The position numbers and the translations under genes are program-made. DNA of 64,000 bases from DTLC01 sp964555645 (GTDB taxonomy: Bacteria; Verrucomicrobiota; Verrucomicrobiia; Limisphaerales; DTLC01): contig CAZKTA010000005.1 in the NCBI GenBank assembly GCA_964555645.1, positions 62,001-126,000 on the forward strand, given 5' to 3'. Within the stretch, counting starts at the first letter, position 1; each line of letters begins with the position of its first letter. Shown here one piece after another: positions 26,703 to 35,536 of the stretch. Below the pieces are notes generated by a model, which was not told the origin of the DNA, searched no databases, and worked only from the letters and a program-made list of their open reading frames with translations.

Positions 26703-28019
26703 ATGAAACCTGTGAACCAACCGCATAGCCCCCTGGTACAAATTGGCATTGTAATTCTGGTTTGCACTGTTTGGCAGGCGCACTCAATTGCAGCAAACGT
26801 ACCGGTCACGTTTAACGTCAACATGTCCGTTCAGAAAGCAATGGGTAATTTTGACCCGGACGGGCGCGGCGACACGGTGCTTGTGGCTGGTAATTGGGAC
26901 GGCTGGGCTACAACCAATACAATGATGCCTGGCGCGCAATCGGACGTGTATACGTTGACCTTGTACTTAGCCGAAGGCACTTGGCCCAACTACAAATTCG
27001 TGATCAACCCGTACGGTTCATCCAGCGGCCCAAACCTTCGCTGGGAAAGCAGAGATAACCGGTGGTTTCAAGTACCGCCAGGCGGAACGAACCTGCCGGC
27101 TGTATATTTCAACGACGCGGCTAGCGCGGTTGTGGGGGCTAATATCACCTTTCAAATTGATATGTCGGTCCAAATTGCGCTCGGAAATTTTAATCCCGAG
27201 CAAGACCTTGTGTTTGTGGCTGGGGATTGGAACTGGGGTGCATTAAGCACGGGCCCGTTCGAGCGCGCCACTGAAAACACCAACATTTGGAGATTCACAC
27301 ACAATCAAACCAACAGCATTGGCGCACTGGTCAACTACAAGTTTATCATTTACAGGTCAGGCACCGCAGTGTGGGAAGCCGATGGCGTTGGCCCGGGCGG
27401 CGCACGTAATCGGCAGTACAATTTCCCTGCGGCAGACACCAATTTGCCGGTGGTCTTCTTCAATAATGTGTCAAATGCGGCGGTTGTTGTGGTGTCACCC
27501 GTGACATTTCAAGTTAACTTGGCTGTCCAGGATGCCTACGGAAATTTCGTCCCCGGATCAGACACAGTTTCTGTGGCCGGTGAATTCAATGACTGGAATG
27601 CAGCGGCGTGGCAACTGACCCCGACTGAAACAAATCAGGATCTGTTTGTGGGCACGTTTAATGTGACCAACACCGTCGGCTCGACCGTTAACTACAAGTT
27701 TGTCCTTAACAACGGTGGGCGATGGGAACGCGACGGGCTTGGCCCGGGCGGTGCACAGAACCGGCAGTTCACATTTACAAATGTACCGATTGCATTACCC
27801 ACCGTATTCTTTGACGGTACAAACGACCTGGGCAGCCTCCGTGTTGTGTCCGTACAAACCAACCACTTGACGTTAAACTGGGTTGCCGGGCCGAAAGTAC
27901 GGCTCCAAAGTTCGGCTGATTTAAACACGTGGATTGATGTGCCAGACACACAAGGCGAAGGCTCTGCAACTTTGCCAATGACACCGCAGCGTCAGTTTTT
28001 CCGGTTAATCGGGCCGTGA
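26703..28019 (+). CDS. Secreted protein with three carbohydrate-binding-like repeats
   Basis: A 438-residue exported protein with signal peptide (VQIGIVILVCTVWQAHSIAA). Three tandem domains of about 115-125 residues open with VTFNVNMSVQKAMGNFDPD, ITFQIDMSVQIALGNFNPEQ and VTFQVNLAVQDAYGNFVPG. Each continues with a V-[AS]-G-[ND/EF]-[WN]-x-W core, a NYKFV strand and a conserved closing LP-[AVT]-V-[YF]-F. The pattern resembles starch-binding/CBM20- or CBM48-like E-set domains, but I cannot assign a CBM number. Residues from about 378 form a common verrucomicrobial C-terminal module (VRLQSSADLNTWIDVPDT, ending RQFFRL). It sits 49 bases before the GH53 gene and may present or hold the substrate. 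Confidence 0.75.
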   Translation: MKPVNQPHSPLVQIGIVILVCTVWQAHSIAANVPVTFNVNMSVQKAMGNFDPDGRGDTVLVAGNWDGWATTNTMMPGAQSDVYTLTLYLAEGTWPNYKFVINPYGSSSGPNLRWESRDNRWFQVPPGGTNLPAVYFNDAASAVVGANITFQIDMSVQIALGNFNPEQDLVFVAGDWNWGALSTGPFERATENTNIWRFTHNQTNSIGALVNYKFIIYRSGTAVWEADGVGPGGARNRQYNFPAADTNLPVVFFNNVSNAAVVVVSPVTFQVNLAVQDAYGNFVPGSDTVSVAGEFNDWNAAAWQLTPTETNQDLFVGTFNVTNTVGSTVNYKFVLNNGGRWERDGLGPGGAQNRQFTFTNVPIALPTVFFDGTNDLGSLRVVSVQTNHLTLNWVAGPKVRLQSSADLNTWIDVPDTQGEGSATLPMTPQRQFFRLIGP

Positions 28020-28068
28020 GCCGAGCCATACTCGAAATCGTAGATCAAGCATTTGATGAGGGGCAAAA

Positions 28069-29409
28069 ATGATCGGGGGGTTTTATCGCCAGTTGCACTT
28101 GCCGATGGCAGTTAATCATGCCGGTTTTGCTTTCGTGCTTGTAGTTGCCAGCGCAGCATTCGGGACCGCACAGCCCAACGGGTTTATTGCAGGCGCAGAC
28201 ATGTCGCACCTCGTATTTTTCCAGGACCGGGGTGTAGTTTACAGAGACAATGGTATTGCGGACGACGCCTTGGCAATTTTGAAGCGCCGGGGTGTCAATT
28301 GCATTCGGCTGCGCCTGTTCACCGGTTCAGACGAACTTGTGCGCACTAACAAAGCCTATGACTACACGAACAACCTCACGTACACGTTACCGCTCGCAGG
28401 CCGCGTAAAGAATCACGGTTTGCAGTTGATGATTGACTTCCACTACTCGGACACTTGGGCCGACCCAGGCAAGCAAACAAAACCTGTCGCCTGGACCAAC
28501 CTAACATTTGCAGAGCTGACAAATGCAGTCCGCGCTTACACAAGTAACTGCATTGCCGCATTCAGAGCGGCTGGTGCAATGCCCGAATTTGTCCAGCTCG
28601 GTAATGAAATCACAGGTGGGATGCTATGGCCAGACGGTGCTGTAGGTGGTACAAACGACACAACTGCACAATGGGTTAAGCTCGGCCAACTGCTCAAGAG
28701 TGCATACCGCGGCGTAGCAGACGCCGCCGGCAACCAGATGCCAAAGGTCATCATTCATATTGACCGCGGCGGCGATTGGTCAGGCGCAAAATGGTTTTTC
28801 GACAAGCTTAACCAGCAAAATGTACCATACGACATCATCGGCTACAGCTTTTATCCATGGTGGCACGGCTGTTTGAGCAATCTGTTTAACTGCCTCAGCA
28901 ATACCGCTGTCCGGTATCGCAAACCGATCATGGTGGTTGAGACAGCGTTTCCGTGGGCTAACTCGACAAATATCTGCGGTTTCGCCGCCACAACAAACGG
29001 ACAGGTTGAATATGTTGTAGCGCTTGCCGAGACATTACACAGTGCACCTGGCCGGCCTGTGATTGGTCTGTTTTGGTGGGGGACCGAATACCAGCAGCTT
29101 TGGGGGTATGCGCTCGCCGGATTTGACCGGCGGTCGTTCTGGAATACAAATGGCAATGTTTTGCCTGTGGCAGATATGTTTGGCCAGTTAAGTGCACCGG
29201 TGAAAATCACACCTTTACTTGGAAATGATACGGTTACTTTGGCCTGGCCGATCAGCGGCGCGGGCATGGTTTTGACAACTTCAACCGCACTCACAGCAAA
29301 CCTTTGGATACCGATAACAAATCAGCCTCACCGCATTGGGACGGTCTATTCGCTTGTTTTACCCTTGCAAACCGATCAGGCGCGATTCTACAGGCTCAAG
29401 GCGAACTGA
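28069..29409 (+). CDS. Arabinogalactan endo-beta-1,4-galactanase (GH53)
   Basis: A 446-residue secreted enzyme with an N-terminal signal segment (FAFVLVVASAAFGTAQ) and a GH53 TIM barrel starting FIAGADMSHLVFFQDRG. Conserved pieces include GVNCIRLRLF, LMIDFHYSDTWADPGKQ, acid/base E180 in VQLGNEITGGMLWP and nucleophile E291 in IMVVETAFPW. The C-terminal 70 residues resemble a verrucomicrobial accessory domain ending ARFYRLKAN. GH53 enzymes cut beta-1,4-galactan side chains of pectin. A strong ribosome binding site (GAGGGG) precedes the ATG. Along with the GH2 enzyme and symporter it forms the core argument for a galactan locus. Confidence 0.94.
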   Translation: MIGGFYRQLHLPMAVNHAGFAFVLVVASAAFGTAQPNGFIAGADMSHLVFFQDRGVVYRDNGIADDALAILKRRGVNCIRLRLFTGSDELVRTNKAYDYTNNLTYTLPLAGRVKNHGLQLMIDFHYSDTWADPGKQTKPVAWTNLTFAELTNAVRAYTSNCIAAFRAAGAMPEFVQLGNEITGGMLWPDGAVGGTNDTTAQWVKLGQLLKSAYRGVADAAGNQMPKVIIHIDRGGDWSGAKWFFDKLNQQNVPYDIIGYSFYPWWHGCLSNLFNCLSNTAVRYRKPIMVVETAFPWANSTNICGFAATTNGQVEYVVALAETLHSAPGRPVIGLFWWGTEYQQLWGYALAGFDRRSFWNTNGNVLPVADMFGQLSAPVKITPLLGNDTVTLAWPISGAGMVLTTSTALTANLWIPITNQPHRIGTVYSLVLPLQTDQARFYRLKAN

Positions 29410-29788
29410 ATGCACAAGGTAAGCTGAAGGCAGCTCGATTTTCCTTTGCATAAACCGCCTCAAGTTTCCGAGCTGACACGGAATTTCGCGGCGATGCACG
29501 GCGAAAGATTCATTACCGGAAATACCGCGCTAGACTGGGCTCGCACAGCTCACGGCAAAGACTGTTACAACCTGTTAAAGGCGTAATTGGCCCTCCCTAC
29601 GTAATCCAAAGGGGTGCCACGTGCGGTGTTGCGTGCTGCCGTGGCCGCCACGGATTCCAACTTCATCACCGTCGATTCAGACGCCGCGCTTGGATTGCGG
29701 CTCACCGTAGAATGCTAGCCGAGCAGGTTTACATGGTATGTGTCGGCATAATGACGTGAACGCCTTTTAGGCGAATGTCAGCCACGGC
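29410..29788. other. Intergenic stretch after the GH53 gene
   Basis: About 380 bases between convergent genes. A compact near-perfect palindrome, CCGTGGC-C-GCCACGG, lies at 29639-29653 but has no following T-run, so it is not a clear terminator. No open frame in it has protein-family character. The rest may be decayed sequence. Confidence 0.4.
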
Positions 29789-31456
29789 TTACGCCCATGG
29801 TTTATTGTCTTTGCGTGTGCCACACAGGTTTACTCGAATACCGAGCGTATCCGCCATTGCAGCTTTGGCGATCAAGCATTGGTCTGCAGCTTTAGCGTCC
29901 GTGGCGTAAACAACTTGGATATGGTTTGCCTTATGTTTAGCCATCATTTGGTCGCGTGTGACACCGTAAGTAACAGCGTGCATGATCGGCCATTGCCACG
30001 TTGTTGACTGCCAACGGCGTTCGGTTTCTTGGCGCGGTAACTCGACTACGCCGCCGCGGCCGATGTCCATGTTTAGACCGCGTTTGTCAATGTAGATGCG
30101 TGACCAGACAATTTCACCAGGCTTCGATATACCGCGCAGGGTCGAGCCGCCTTTAGGGAAGTACATTGGCGGTTGGCGGAATCCTTCGGCGCCGGCCCAG
30201 CCACCGATGAAATGCGATGGGGGCGCGCCACCACTAATCTCGAACACCCATACGTATTGCTGGGTGGTGCCGCTTTTGTCCCAGTCACCCCAGCGCAGGT
30301 CGTGCAGCGTGTTTTCGACAGGTTGGCCGAGCGCTTTTTGCACGCGATACGTCATCAAGCCGTCCAAGCCAGCGCACTCGTCGACCTCGTTGAAGTGAGG
30401 TAGGGGCTGGCCTTGGTAAAGTTCGCGTTTGCCGTCGCGCGATTTGACTGGCGGGCGGACCGAATCGTTAAGTGTGCCTTCAACAAGATCGCTTGCTGGC
30501 AGTAGGTCTTTTAAGCCCTGCTGGTACTGGATGCCGATGCAATCGCAGCCGAATTCGTCTGCAATTCGCATAGCTGCGATGTACATTTTGCACTGCCAAA
30601 GGATTTGATCGTCGGTGAGGTCTGTGGCCTCGTCTGGCCCGGTATGGAATTTCATGCCGCGCGATTCCATCCATGCACGGGCTGCGCGTGCTTCAGCGTC
30701 GCTGACCTGGGTTGTCTCGTAATAGAGCGCAGATTGGCTGAGCCGTTCTTTGAACACACCGGTTGCGTTTAACAGTGCATCCGGGATTATGGCGTTGAAC
30801 ATGCCCATGCATCCCTCGTCGAACACGCCCATAATGGCTTTCTCGGTGCGTAGTTGTTGTGCCAAGGCACGGCCGAGCTTAACAGCGGGTCCGCTAAATT
30901 TAGCCTCACCGAACGACACCACGTGATCTGTCTTGTGCGAGCATTTGCCGGTCTTAAGCCATTGCCGGAGTTTTGATTTGAAGTAGTCGTCTTTGAAATC
31001 TTCGCTCCAGAGAGTTGAGTATTCAACACCGGCTTTGGTGAGCGAGCCGTTCAGGTTAAGCATGCCAACTAAACCTGGCCACTGGCCTGACCAATTCGCC
31101 ACTGTCAGGATCGGTCCGCGGTGCGTTGTCAACCCAGCCAACACGTGGTGTGAATACTGCCAAACTGCCTCCGCAACAATTAACGGCGCGTCTGGATCGA
31201 TGTTTTTAAACACATCGAGCCCTTCGCGCTGCGACGCGATGAACCCATGTTTTTGATCTGGTTTGTACGGATGCGCACGTACAAGGTGCCAGCCTTCAGC
31301 CTCGATTGCGGTTTTGAGCGCCTGTTCCATTTGTTCCTGCGCAGGCCAGCAAACTTGGTTTGCTGAAAGTCGTAGGTCGCCACTGGCAATTAACTGCACC
31401 TGCCGCGCCTTTAGCTTTGGAAAACACGGTTTGTATTGTGAGATTTTTATGCTCAT
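29789..31456 (-). CDS. L-fucose/L-arabinose isomerase-like protein
   Basis: A 555-residue cytosolic protein of the fucose/arabinose isomerase superfamily. Supporting segments are VAEAVWQYSHHVLAGL and GPILTVANWSGQWPGLVGML in the N-terminal domain, the GVFDEGCMGMFNAIIPD loop at about 215-231 with the conserved D-E-G-C-M-G, and DEFGCDCIGIQYQQGLKD around residue 305 resembling the catalytic region. Members interconvert aldoses and ketoses using a divalent metal. The exact sugar cannot be read from the sequence; L-fucose is plausible because a GH95 alpha-L-fucosidase is encoded 20 kb away. It is isolated from obvious kinase or aldolase partners. Confidence 0.72.
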   Translation of the reverse strand: MSIKISQYKPCFPKLKARQVQLIASGDLRLSANQVCWPAQEQMEQALKTAIEAEGWHLVRAHPYKPDQKHGFIASQREGLDVFKNIDPDAPLIVAEAVWQYSHHVLAGLTTHRGPILTVANWSGQWPGLVGMLNLNGSLTKAGVEYSTLWSEDFKDDYFKSKLRQWLKTGKCSHKTDHVVSFGEAKFSGPAVKLGRALAQQLRTEKAIMGVFDEGCMGMFNAIIPDALLNATGVFKERLSQSALYYETTQVSDAEARAARAWMESRGMKFHTGPDEATDLTDDQILWQCKMYIAAMRIADEFGCDCIGIQYQQGLKDLLPASDLVEGTLNDSVRPPVKSRDGKRELYQGQPLPHFNEVDECAGLDGLMTYRVQKALGQPVENTLHDLRWGDWDKSGTTQQYVWVFEISGGAPPSHFIGGWAGAEGFRQPPMYFPKGGSTLRGISKPGEIVWSRIYIDKRGLNMDIGRGGVVELPRQETERRWQSTTWQWPIMHAVTYGVTRDQMMAKHKANHIQVVYATDAKAADQCLIAKAAMADTLGIRVNLCGTRKDNKPWA

Positions 31457-31610
31457 ACGTTTAACTTTGTGCGTTTATGCTATTTTAGTTGCTTGCCCTT
31501 GTGCACCGGCTGTTGCACCACGCCACTTGCGGGGGCAGACCGACACAATGTCACGTGAATTTGTCTTCAAAGTGCGTACGGCTTTATCCAACTTCAAACC
31601 TCGGTTCCAG

Positions 31611-32642
31611 TCAAGCAGCCGGCGCGTGATCGAACATTTGTTTGATCATGTTTGTCATTGCTTCGACCCAAACCGGATGATCGTTCAGGCATGGGACCAA
31701 GATGAATTCGCGGCCGCCGGCGGCGATGAATTCGGCGCGTGCACGAATGCCAATTTCTTCAAGTGTTTCCAGGCAATCGGTCAGGAACGACGGACAAATG
31801 ACAGCGACCTTTTTTGCGCCTGTGCGGGCTAGATTACGCAGTGTAGCGGTTGTATCCGGTGCGAGCCAGCGGCCCGGGCCGAACCTTGATTGAAACGCTA
31901 TTGAGCATTTTTCTGGGGTGAGCCTGGCTGTTTGGACAAAGGCAAACATTGTTTTGATGCACTGGTGTTTATAACAGGTAGCGTGTGCTTGGCTTTCGAC
32001 GGTGCAGCAGTCGGGTCTGACAAGACAATGCCTATGCGTCGGGTCAGTTTTGCGTAAGTGCCGTTCAGGCAAACTGTGAAAGCTGAAAAGTAAATGGTCC
32101 AACTCATCTGGCAAATGTTGGCGTGCCACTGTGACCAACGCATTGATATACTGGGGGGCAATGTAGAACGGTGGATGCACAATCAATTGCATGTACGGCG
32201 CCACTTGCTGAGCGATGGTTCTAACGCGCACGACCGCAGTTTCGTAGGTTGACATCGCATAATGCGGGAACATAGGTACAAGCAGCAGCCTATTGACAGC
32301 GCAAGCAGCAAGCTTCTTTATTGCGCCGAGGATGGACGGCTCGCCATAGCGCATGGCTAACTCGACCGGCAATCTAAGCCGGTCCTGAAGTGTTTCCCTG
32401 AGCCTTGTGCTGATTGCTACCAACGGCGAACCTTCCGGCGTCCAAATTTTGCCGTATGCCGCAGCGGCGTGTCTGGCGCGCAGCGGCAAGATTACACAGT
32501 GTACAATGCAATACCGGAGTGGCCATGGTACGTCCAAAACACGCCCATCCATCAGAAATTCCCCCAGAAAACGCCGCATATCGGGTAGGGCAGGGGAACG
32601 CGGTGAACCAAGATTGACGAGTATTACCCCGGAAGCAGTCAT
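31611..32642 (-). CDS. hemH: Ferrochelatase
   Basis: From the ATG at 32642 a 343-residue ferrochelatase; the open frame extends upstream to 32732 but overlaps hemG. Family marks: GVILVNLGSPRSP at the start, FLGEFLMDGRVLDVPW, LLLVPMFPHYAMSTYETAV, the metal-site histidine in LLFSFHSLPERHLRKTDPTH, and the catalytic region IAFQSRFGPGRWLAPDT followed by VICPSFLTDCLETLEEIG. It inserts iron into protoporphyrin IX, or acts on coproporphyrin in some lineages. It starts seven bases after hemG and is last in the hemE-hemN-hemG-hemH run, giving the pathway's final step. Confidence 0.95.
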   Translation of the reverse strand: MTASGVILVNLGSPRSPALPDMRRFLGEFLMDGRVLDVPWPLRYCIVHCVILPLRARHAAAAYGKIWTPEGSPLVAISTRLRETLQDRLRLPVELAMRYGEPSILGAIKKLAACAVNRLLLVPMFPHYAMSTYETAVVRVRTIAQQVAPYMQLIVHPPFYIAPQYINALVTVARQHLPDELDHLLFSFHSLPERHLRKTDPTHRHCLVRPDCCTVESQAHATCYKHQCIKTMFAFVQTARLTPEKCSIAFQSRFGPGRWLAPDTTATLRNLARTGAKKVAVICPSFLTDCLETLEEIGIRARAEFIAAGGREFILVPCLNDHPVWVEAMTNMIKQMFDHAPAA

Positions 32643-32649
32643 CGAAGTG

Positions 32650-34068
32650 TTAGGTAGTCCCAGAGTTAAACGCAGACGCCGCTGATTGTTCGCATGTGGC
32701 CAAATATGATTGCACACGCCCAACGATGGCACACCCAGACATAATCGAGTCGCCGACTGAAATTCCGTCGCGGTAATGTCCAGCGAAAAACAGGCCTGGA
32801 GCGGCTGTTTCGATCTCGTCCAGTTTCGCGCGGAACAGGCCGTAGCCGAGTTCGTACTGTGGGATCGCTTTTTGGTACAGCATGCAGCGCTCGAACGTAG
32901 GCTTACCTTTGGTGCCTAGGACAACAGCCAGGTCACGGCGAGTAATATCGACCAACTCGTGCTCGGGTTTTAGAGCTAGCTCAGGTTCGCGTGCGCCGCC
33001 CAGGTACGTTGTCAAAGTCACATGACCTGCTGGCGCGCGGTTTGGGTACAGCGACGACGAGAAAAGCGTGCCCAGAATTTTGAGTCCTTCAACTCGCGGC
33101 ACAAGTACACCGTAACCATCGAGCGGGTGCGCCACATCCTCGCGTTTGAAACCCAGAACAACACTTGCGACCGGTGGATAATAAATATTTGCGAATAGGC
33201 GCAAGTCAATTCGCTGTCCAATATCAAGCTCAAGTTCTGCAAGGTTGTATGCTGTTCCGGCAAATACAACTGCAGTGTGTTCAGCCTGTCCTGGAACGCC
33301 GTTCCGGACAAACCTGACGACCCACACATTGCCTTGTTTAAGTAGTGCTGTTGCTGCGCAGTTAAGTCGCACGGCGTCGCCGAGCGCAGCAGCCAGAGTC
33401 TCGGTCAGTACGCTAAGCCCAAAGTCGAAAGATACTTTCGGGGCGAGCATTTTTGGGATTTCATCTCGTTGTTTACGTTCTTTGGCGCCGAGGATCTGTC
33501 CTTTAATGAGCGAACCGTACCGTTGTTCGAGCGCATGCAGCCGTGGAAATGCCTGCGGTACTGACAATTTATAGGGGTTACCTGCGTAAATGCCTGAAAC
33601 TAGCGGGTCAATTGCGCGCTCAAGGAACTCACGTCCAAGCCGGCGCAAAACAAACTCAGCCACACTTTCTTCGTGCCCATCGCGTCTAGGCGGTTTGAAC
33701 GGCTCGAGCAGAAGCTGCAGCTTTGTTTTGACCGAGAACAACGGCGAAATGAAAAATTTCACCGGCGAATCGGGCACTGGGATAGGTTTGCCCGCACGCA
33801 CGATGTACCTGTTTTTCGCTGCGGGGATTGAATATAGTTTACGTTTGTCCAGCCCGAGGTCTGTGAACAGCCCGGCGATTTTGCGTGTGGTCTCAAGAAT
33901 TGTAGTTGGCCCGAAGTCGGCAAGGTAACCATCATGGTAAACAGTTCTAATTGCCCCGCCCACGCGGTCGGCAGCTTCGTACACGGTCACAGGAGTGTTT
34001 TGGCGGCGCAGGTAAAACGCAGCCGTAAGTCCTGTTATGCCAGCGCCAATTATCGCAACCGGTTTCAT
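32650..34068 (-). CDS. hemG: Protoporphyrinogen oxidase (FAD-dependent, HemY type)
   Basis: A 472-residue flavoprotein. The dinucleotide-binding start is AIIGAGITGLTAAFYLRRQN with the following acidic VYEAADRVGGAIRT. Central marks are FLERAIDPLVSGIYAGNPY and KVSFDFGLSVLTETLA, and the C-terminal FAD contact is APGLFFAGHYRDGISVGDSI. This is the oxygen-using HemY-type enzyme that converts protoporphyrinogen IX (or coproporphyrinogen III) to the porphyrin. It lies between hemN and hemH. The pairing with an oxygen-independent HemN suggests life at varying oxygen. Confidence 0.93.
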   Translation of the reverse strand: MKPVAIIGAGITGLTAAFYLRRQNTPVTVYEAADRVGGAIRTVYHDGYLADFGPTTILETTRKIAGLFTDLGLDKRKLYSIPAAKNRYIVRAGKPIPVPDSPVKFFISPLFSVKTKLQLLLEPFKPPRRDGHEESVAEFVLRRLGREFLERAIDPLVSGIYAGNPYKLSVPQAFPRLHALEQRYGSLIKGQILGAKERKQRDEIPKMLAPKVSFDFGLSVLTETLAAALGDAVRLNCAATALLKQGNVWVVRFVRNGVPGQAEHTAVVFAGTAYNLAELELDIGQRIDLRLFANIYYPPVASVVLGFKREDVAHPLDGYGVLVPRVEGLKILGTLFSSSLYPNRAPAGHVTLTTYLGGAREPELALKPEHELVDITRRDLAVVLGTKGKPTFERCMLYQKAIPQYELGYGLFRAKLDEIETAAPGLFFAGHYRDGISVGDSIMSGCAIVGRVQSYLATCEQSAASAFNSGTT

Positions 34069-34154
34069 TGCAACCGCAGCTCAATGTAGTCCTGGCCTGT
34101 GCGTTGTCCAGAAAACCAACAGTCGGTTTATTAAGAGCTTGCTGGGCACACCTG

Positions 34155-35534
34155 CTAAATAGTTCGTGAATGCCTACGGGCCTCCACTGGCGGCAGAGTG
34201 TTATCGAAGCACATCGCAATGTTACGGATGAACAACCTGCCGGTTGTGGTTACCTCGAGCTTGCCAGGCAACCGCCGTACCAGACCGTCGGCTTCAAGTT
34301 GTTGTAGTTCCTCAAGCTCGCGCGTAAAATAACGTTCAAAATTAATACCGAACCTTGCTGAGATGTCACCGTAATCGAGCTCTAGGTCGCACATGATGCG
34401 CATGATTACGTCGCGCCGAATTTTTTCATCTACACTGAGCAGGTAACCTTTTGCGATTGGGGTTTTGTTGGCCTTGATCGCTGCGTAGTACGGGTCGAAC
34501 GCTTTGTGGTTTTGCCAGTAAGCATCCGGGATTTGCGATATGCTGGACACGCCGAATGCGTATATGTCAGCGCCGGCACGTGTACTGTATCCCTGGAAAT
34601 TGCGCTGAAGCTTTTTTTGTTGTTGGGCAACGGCAAGTTCATCGGCCGGGCGCGCGAAATGGTCCATGCCGATGTACACGTACCGGTTGTCTGCAGTGAG
34701 TTTTTCGACGGCAAGTTTGAGCAGTTGCAATTTTACCTCTGGGGCCGGCAAATTTTTTTGTCGCTCAAGAATTTTTTGTGCTGGCTTAAGCCACGGCACG
34801 TGCGCGTAACTGAACACGGCAAGCCGGTCCGGTTGCAGTTCTAAAACTATGTCGAGCGTTTTATCAAATGAACCAAGTGTTTGGTGGGGTAACCCGTAGA
34901 TTAGGTCGAAATTGATGGAGCTAAAGCCCAGCTCACGTGCCCATGCCAGTGCGCGCTCGGTGATTTGGCGCGGCTGAATTCGATGCACAGCTTTCTGCAC
35001 CAGAGGATCGAAATCCTGTACACCCATTGAAATGCGGCTGAACCCAATTTCGCGAAATGCAACAACGTGCTCGCGCGTCAGATCACGTGGATCAACTTCC
35101 ACACCAGCCTCGACATCCTCAGCAAGGACAAAGTTTTTGTGGATGACGGCACCTAGCCGCCTGATCTCGGTTGGGTTAAGAAACGATGGCGACCCGCCGC
35201 CCCAATGCAATTGTACCACCTGCCGGGCCGGATTAAGGAGTGGCTTGATTAAGCCGATCTCGCGCTCGATGTAGCTGATGTATTCAGTGCTCTTTGAGTG
35301 GTCGAGCGTGACAACATTTGTACAACCACAAAACCAGCACAATGTCGGGCAAAACGGTATATGAAAGTAAAGTGACAGTTCACGTGCGGTTACGTTGTTT
35401 GCTTTGATCAACGGTTCGAGCTGGGCCCAACCGGTTGTTTCGGTAAACTTGGTTGCAGGTGGAAACGACGTGTACCGGGGTCCGGGCACGTTGTATTTTC
35501 GGACAAGGTCAAGGTTAACGTCAATTTTGCTCAT
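34155..35534 (-). CDS. hemN: Oxygen-independent coproporphyrinogen III oxidase
   Basis: A 459-residue radical-SAM enzyme. It begins VRKYNVPGPRYTSFPPAT, a HemN-specific N-terminus, followed by the cluster motif CPTLCWFCGCTN (CxxxCxxC plus the extra Cys of true HemN). Other marks are LHWGGGSPSFLNP, VEVDPRDLTREHV, RISMGVQDFDP and FDLIYGLPHQT. The HemW look-alikes lack the PGPRYTS start and the CxC, so the assignment is firm. The gene starts two bases after hemE and is probably translated from the same message. It decarboxylates coproporphyrinogen III without oxygen. Confidence 0.96.
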   Translation of the reverse strand: MSKIDVNLDLVRKYNVPGPRYTSFPPATKFTETTGWAQLEPLIKANNVTARELSLYFHIPFCPTLCWFCGCTNVVTLDHSKSTEYISYIEREIGLIKPLLNPARQVVQLHWGGGSPSFLNPTEIRRLGAVIHKNFVLAEDVEAGVEVDPRDLTREHVVAFREIGFSRISMGVQDFDPLVQKAVHRIQPRQITERALAWARELGFSSINFDLIYGLPHQTLGSFDKTLDIVLELQPDRLAVFSYAHVPWLKPAQKILERQKNLPAPEVKLQLLKLAVEKLTADNRYVYIGMDHFARPADELAVAQQQKKLQRNFQGYSTRAGADIYAFGVSSISQIPDAYWQNHKAFDPYYAAIKANKTPIAKGYLLSVDEKIRRDVIMRIMCDLELDYGDISARFGINFERYFTRELEELQQLEADGLVRRLPGKLEVTTTGRLFIRNIAMCFDNTLPPVEARRHSRTI

Positions 35535-35536
35535 AG

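Noticed and set aside
29639..29653. CCGTGGC-C-GCCACGG palindrome as a terminator
   Set aside because: No T-run follows on either strand and the loop is too small for a normal hairpin.
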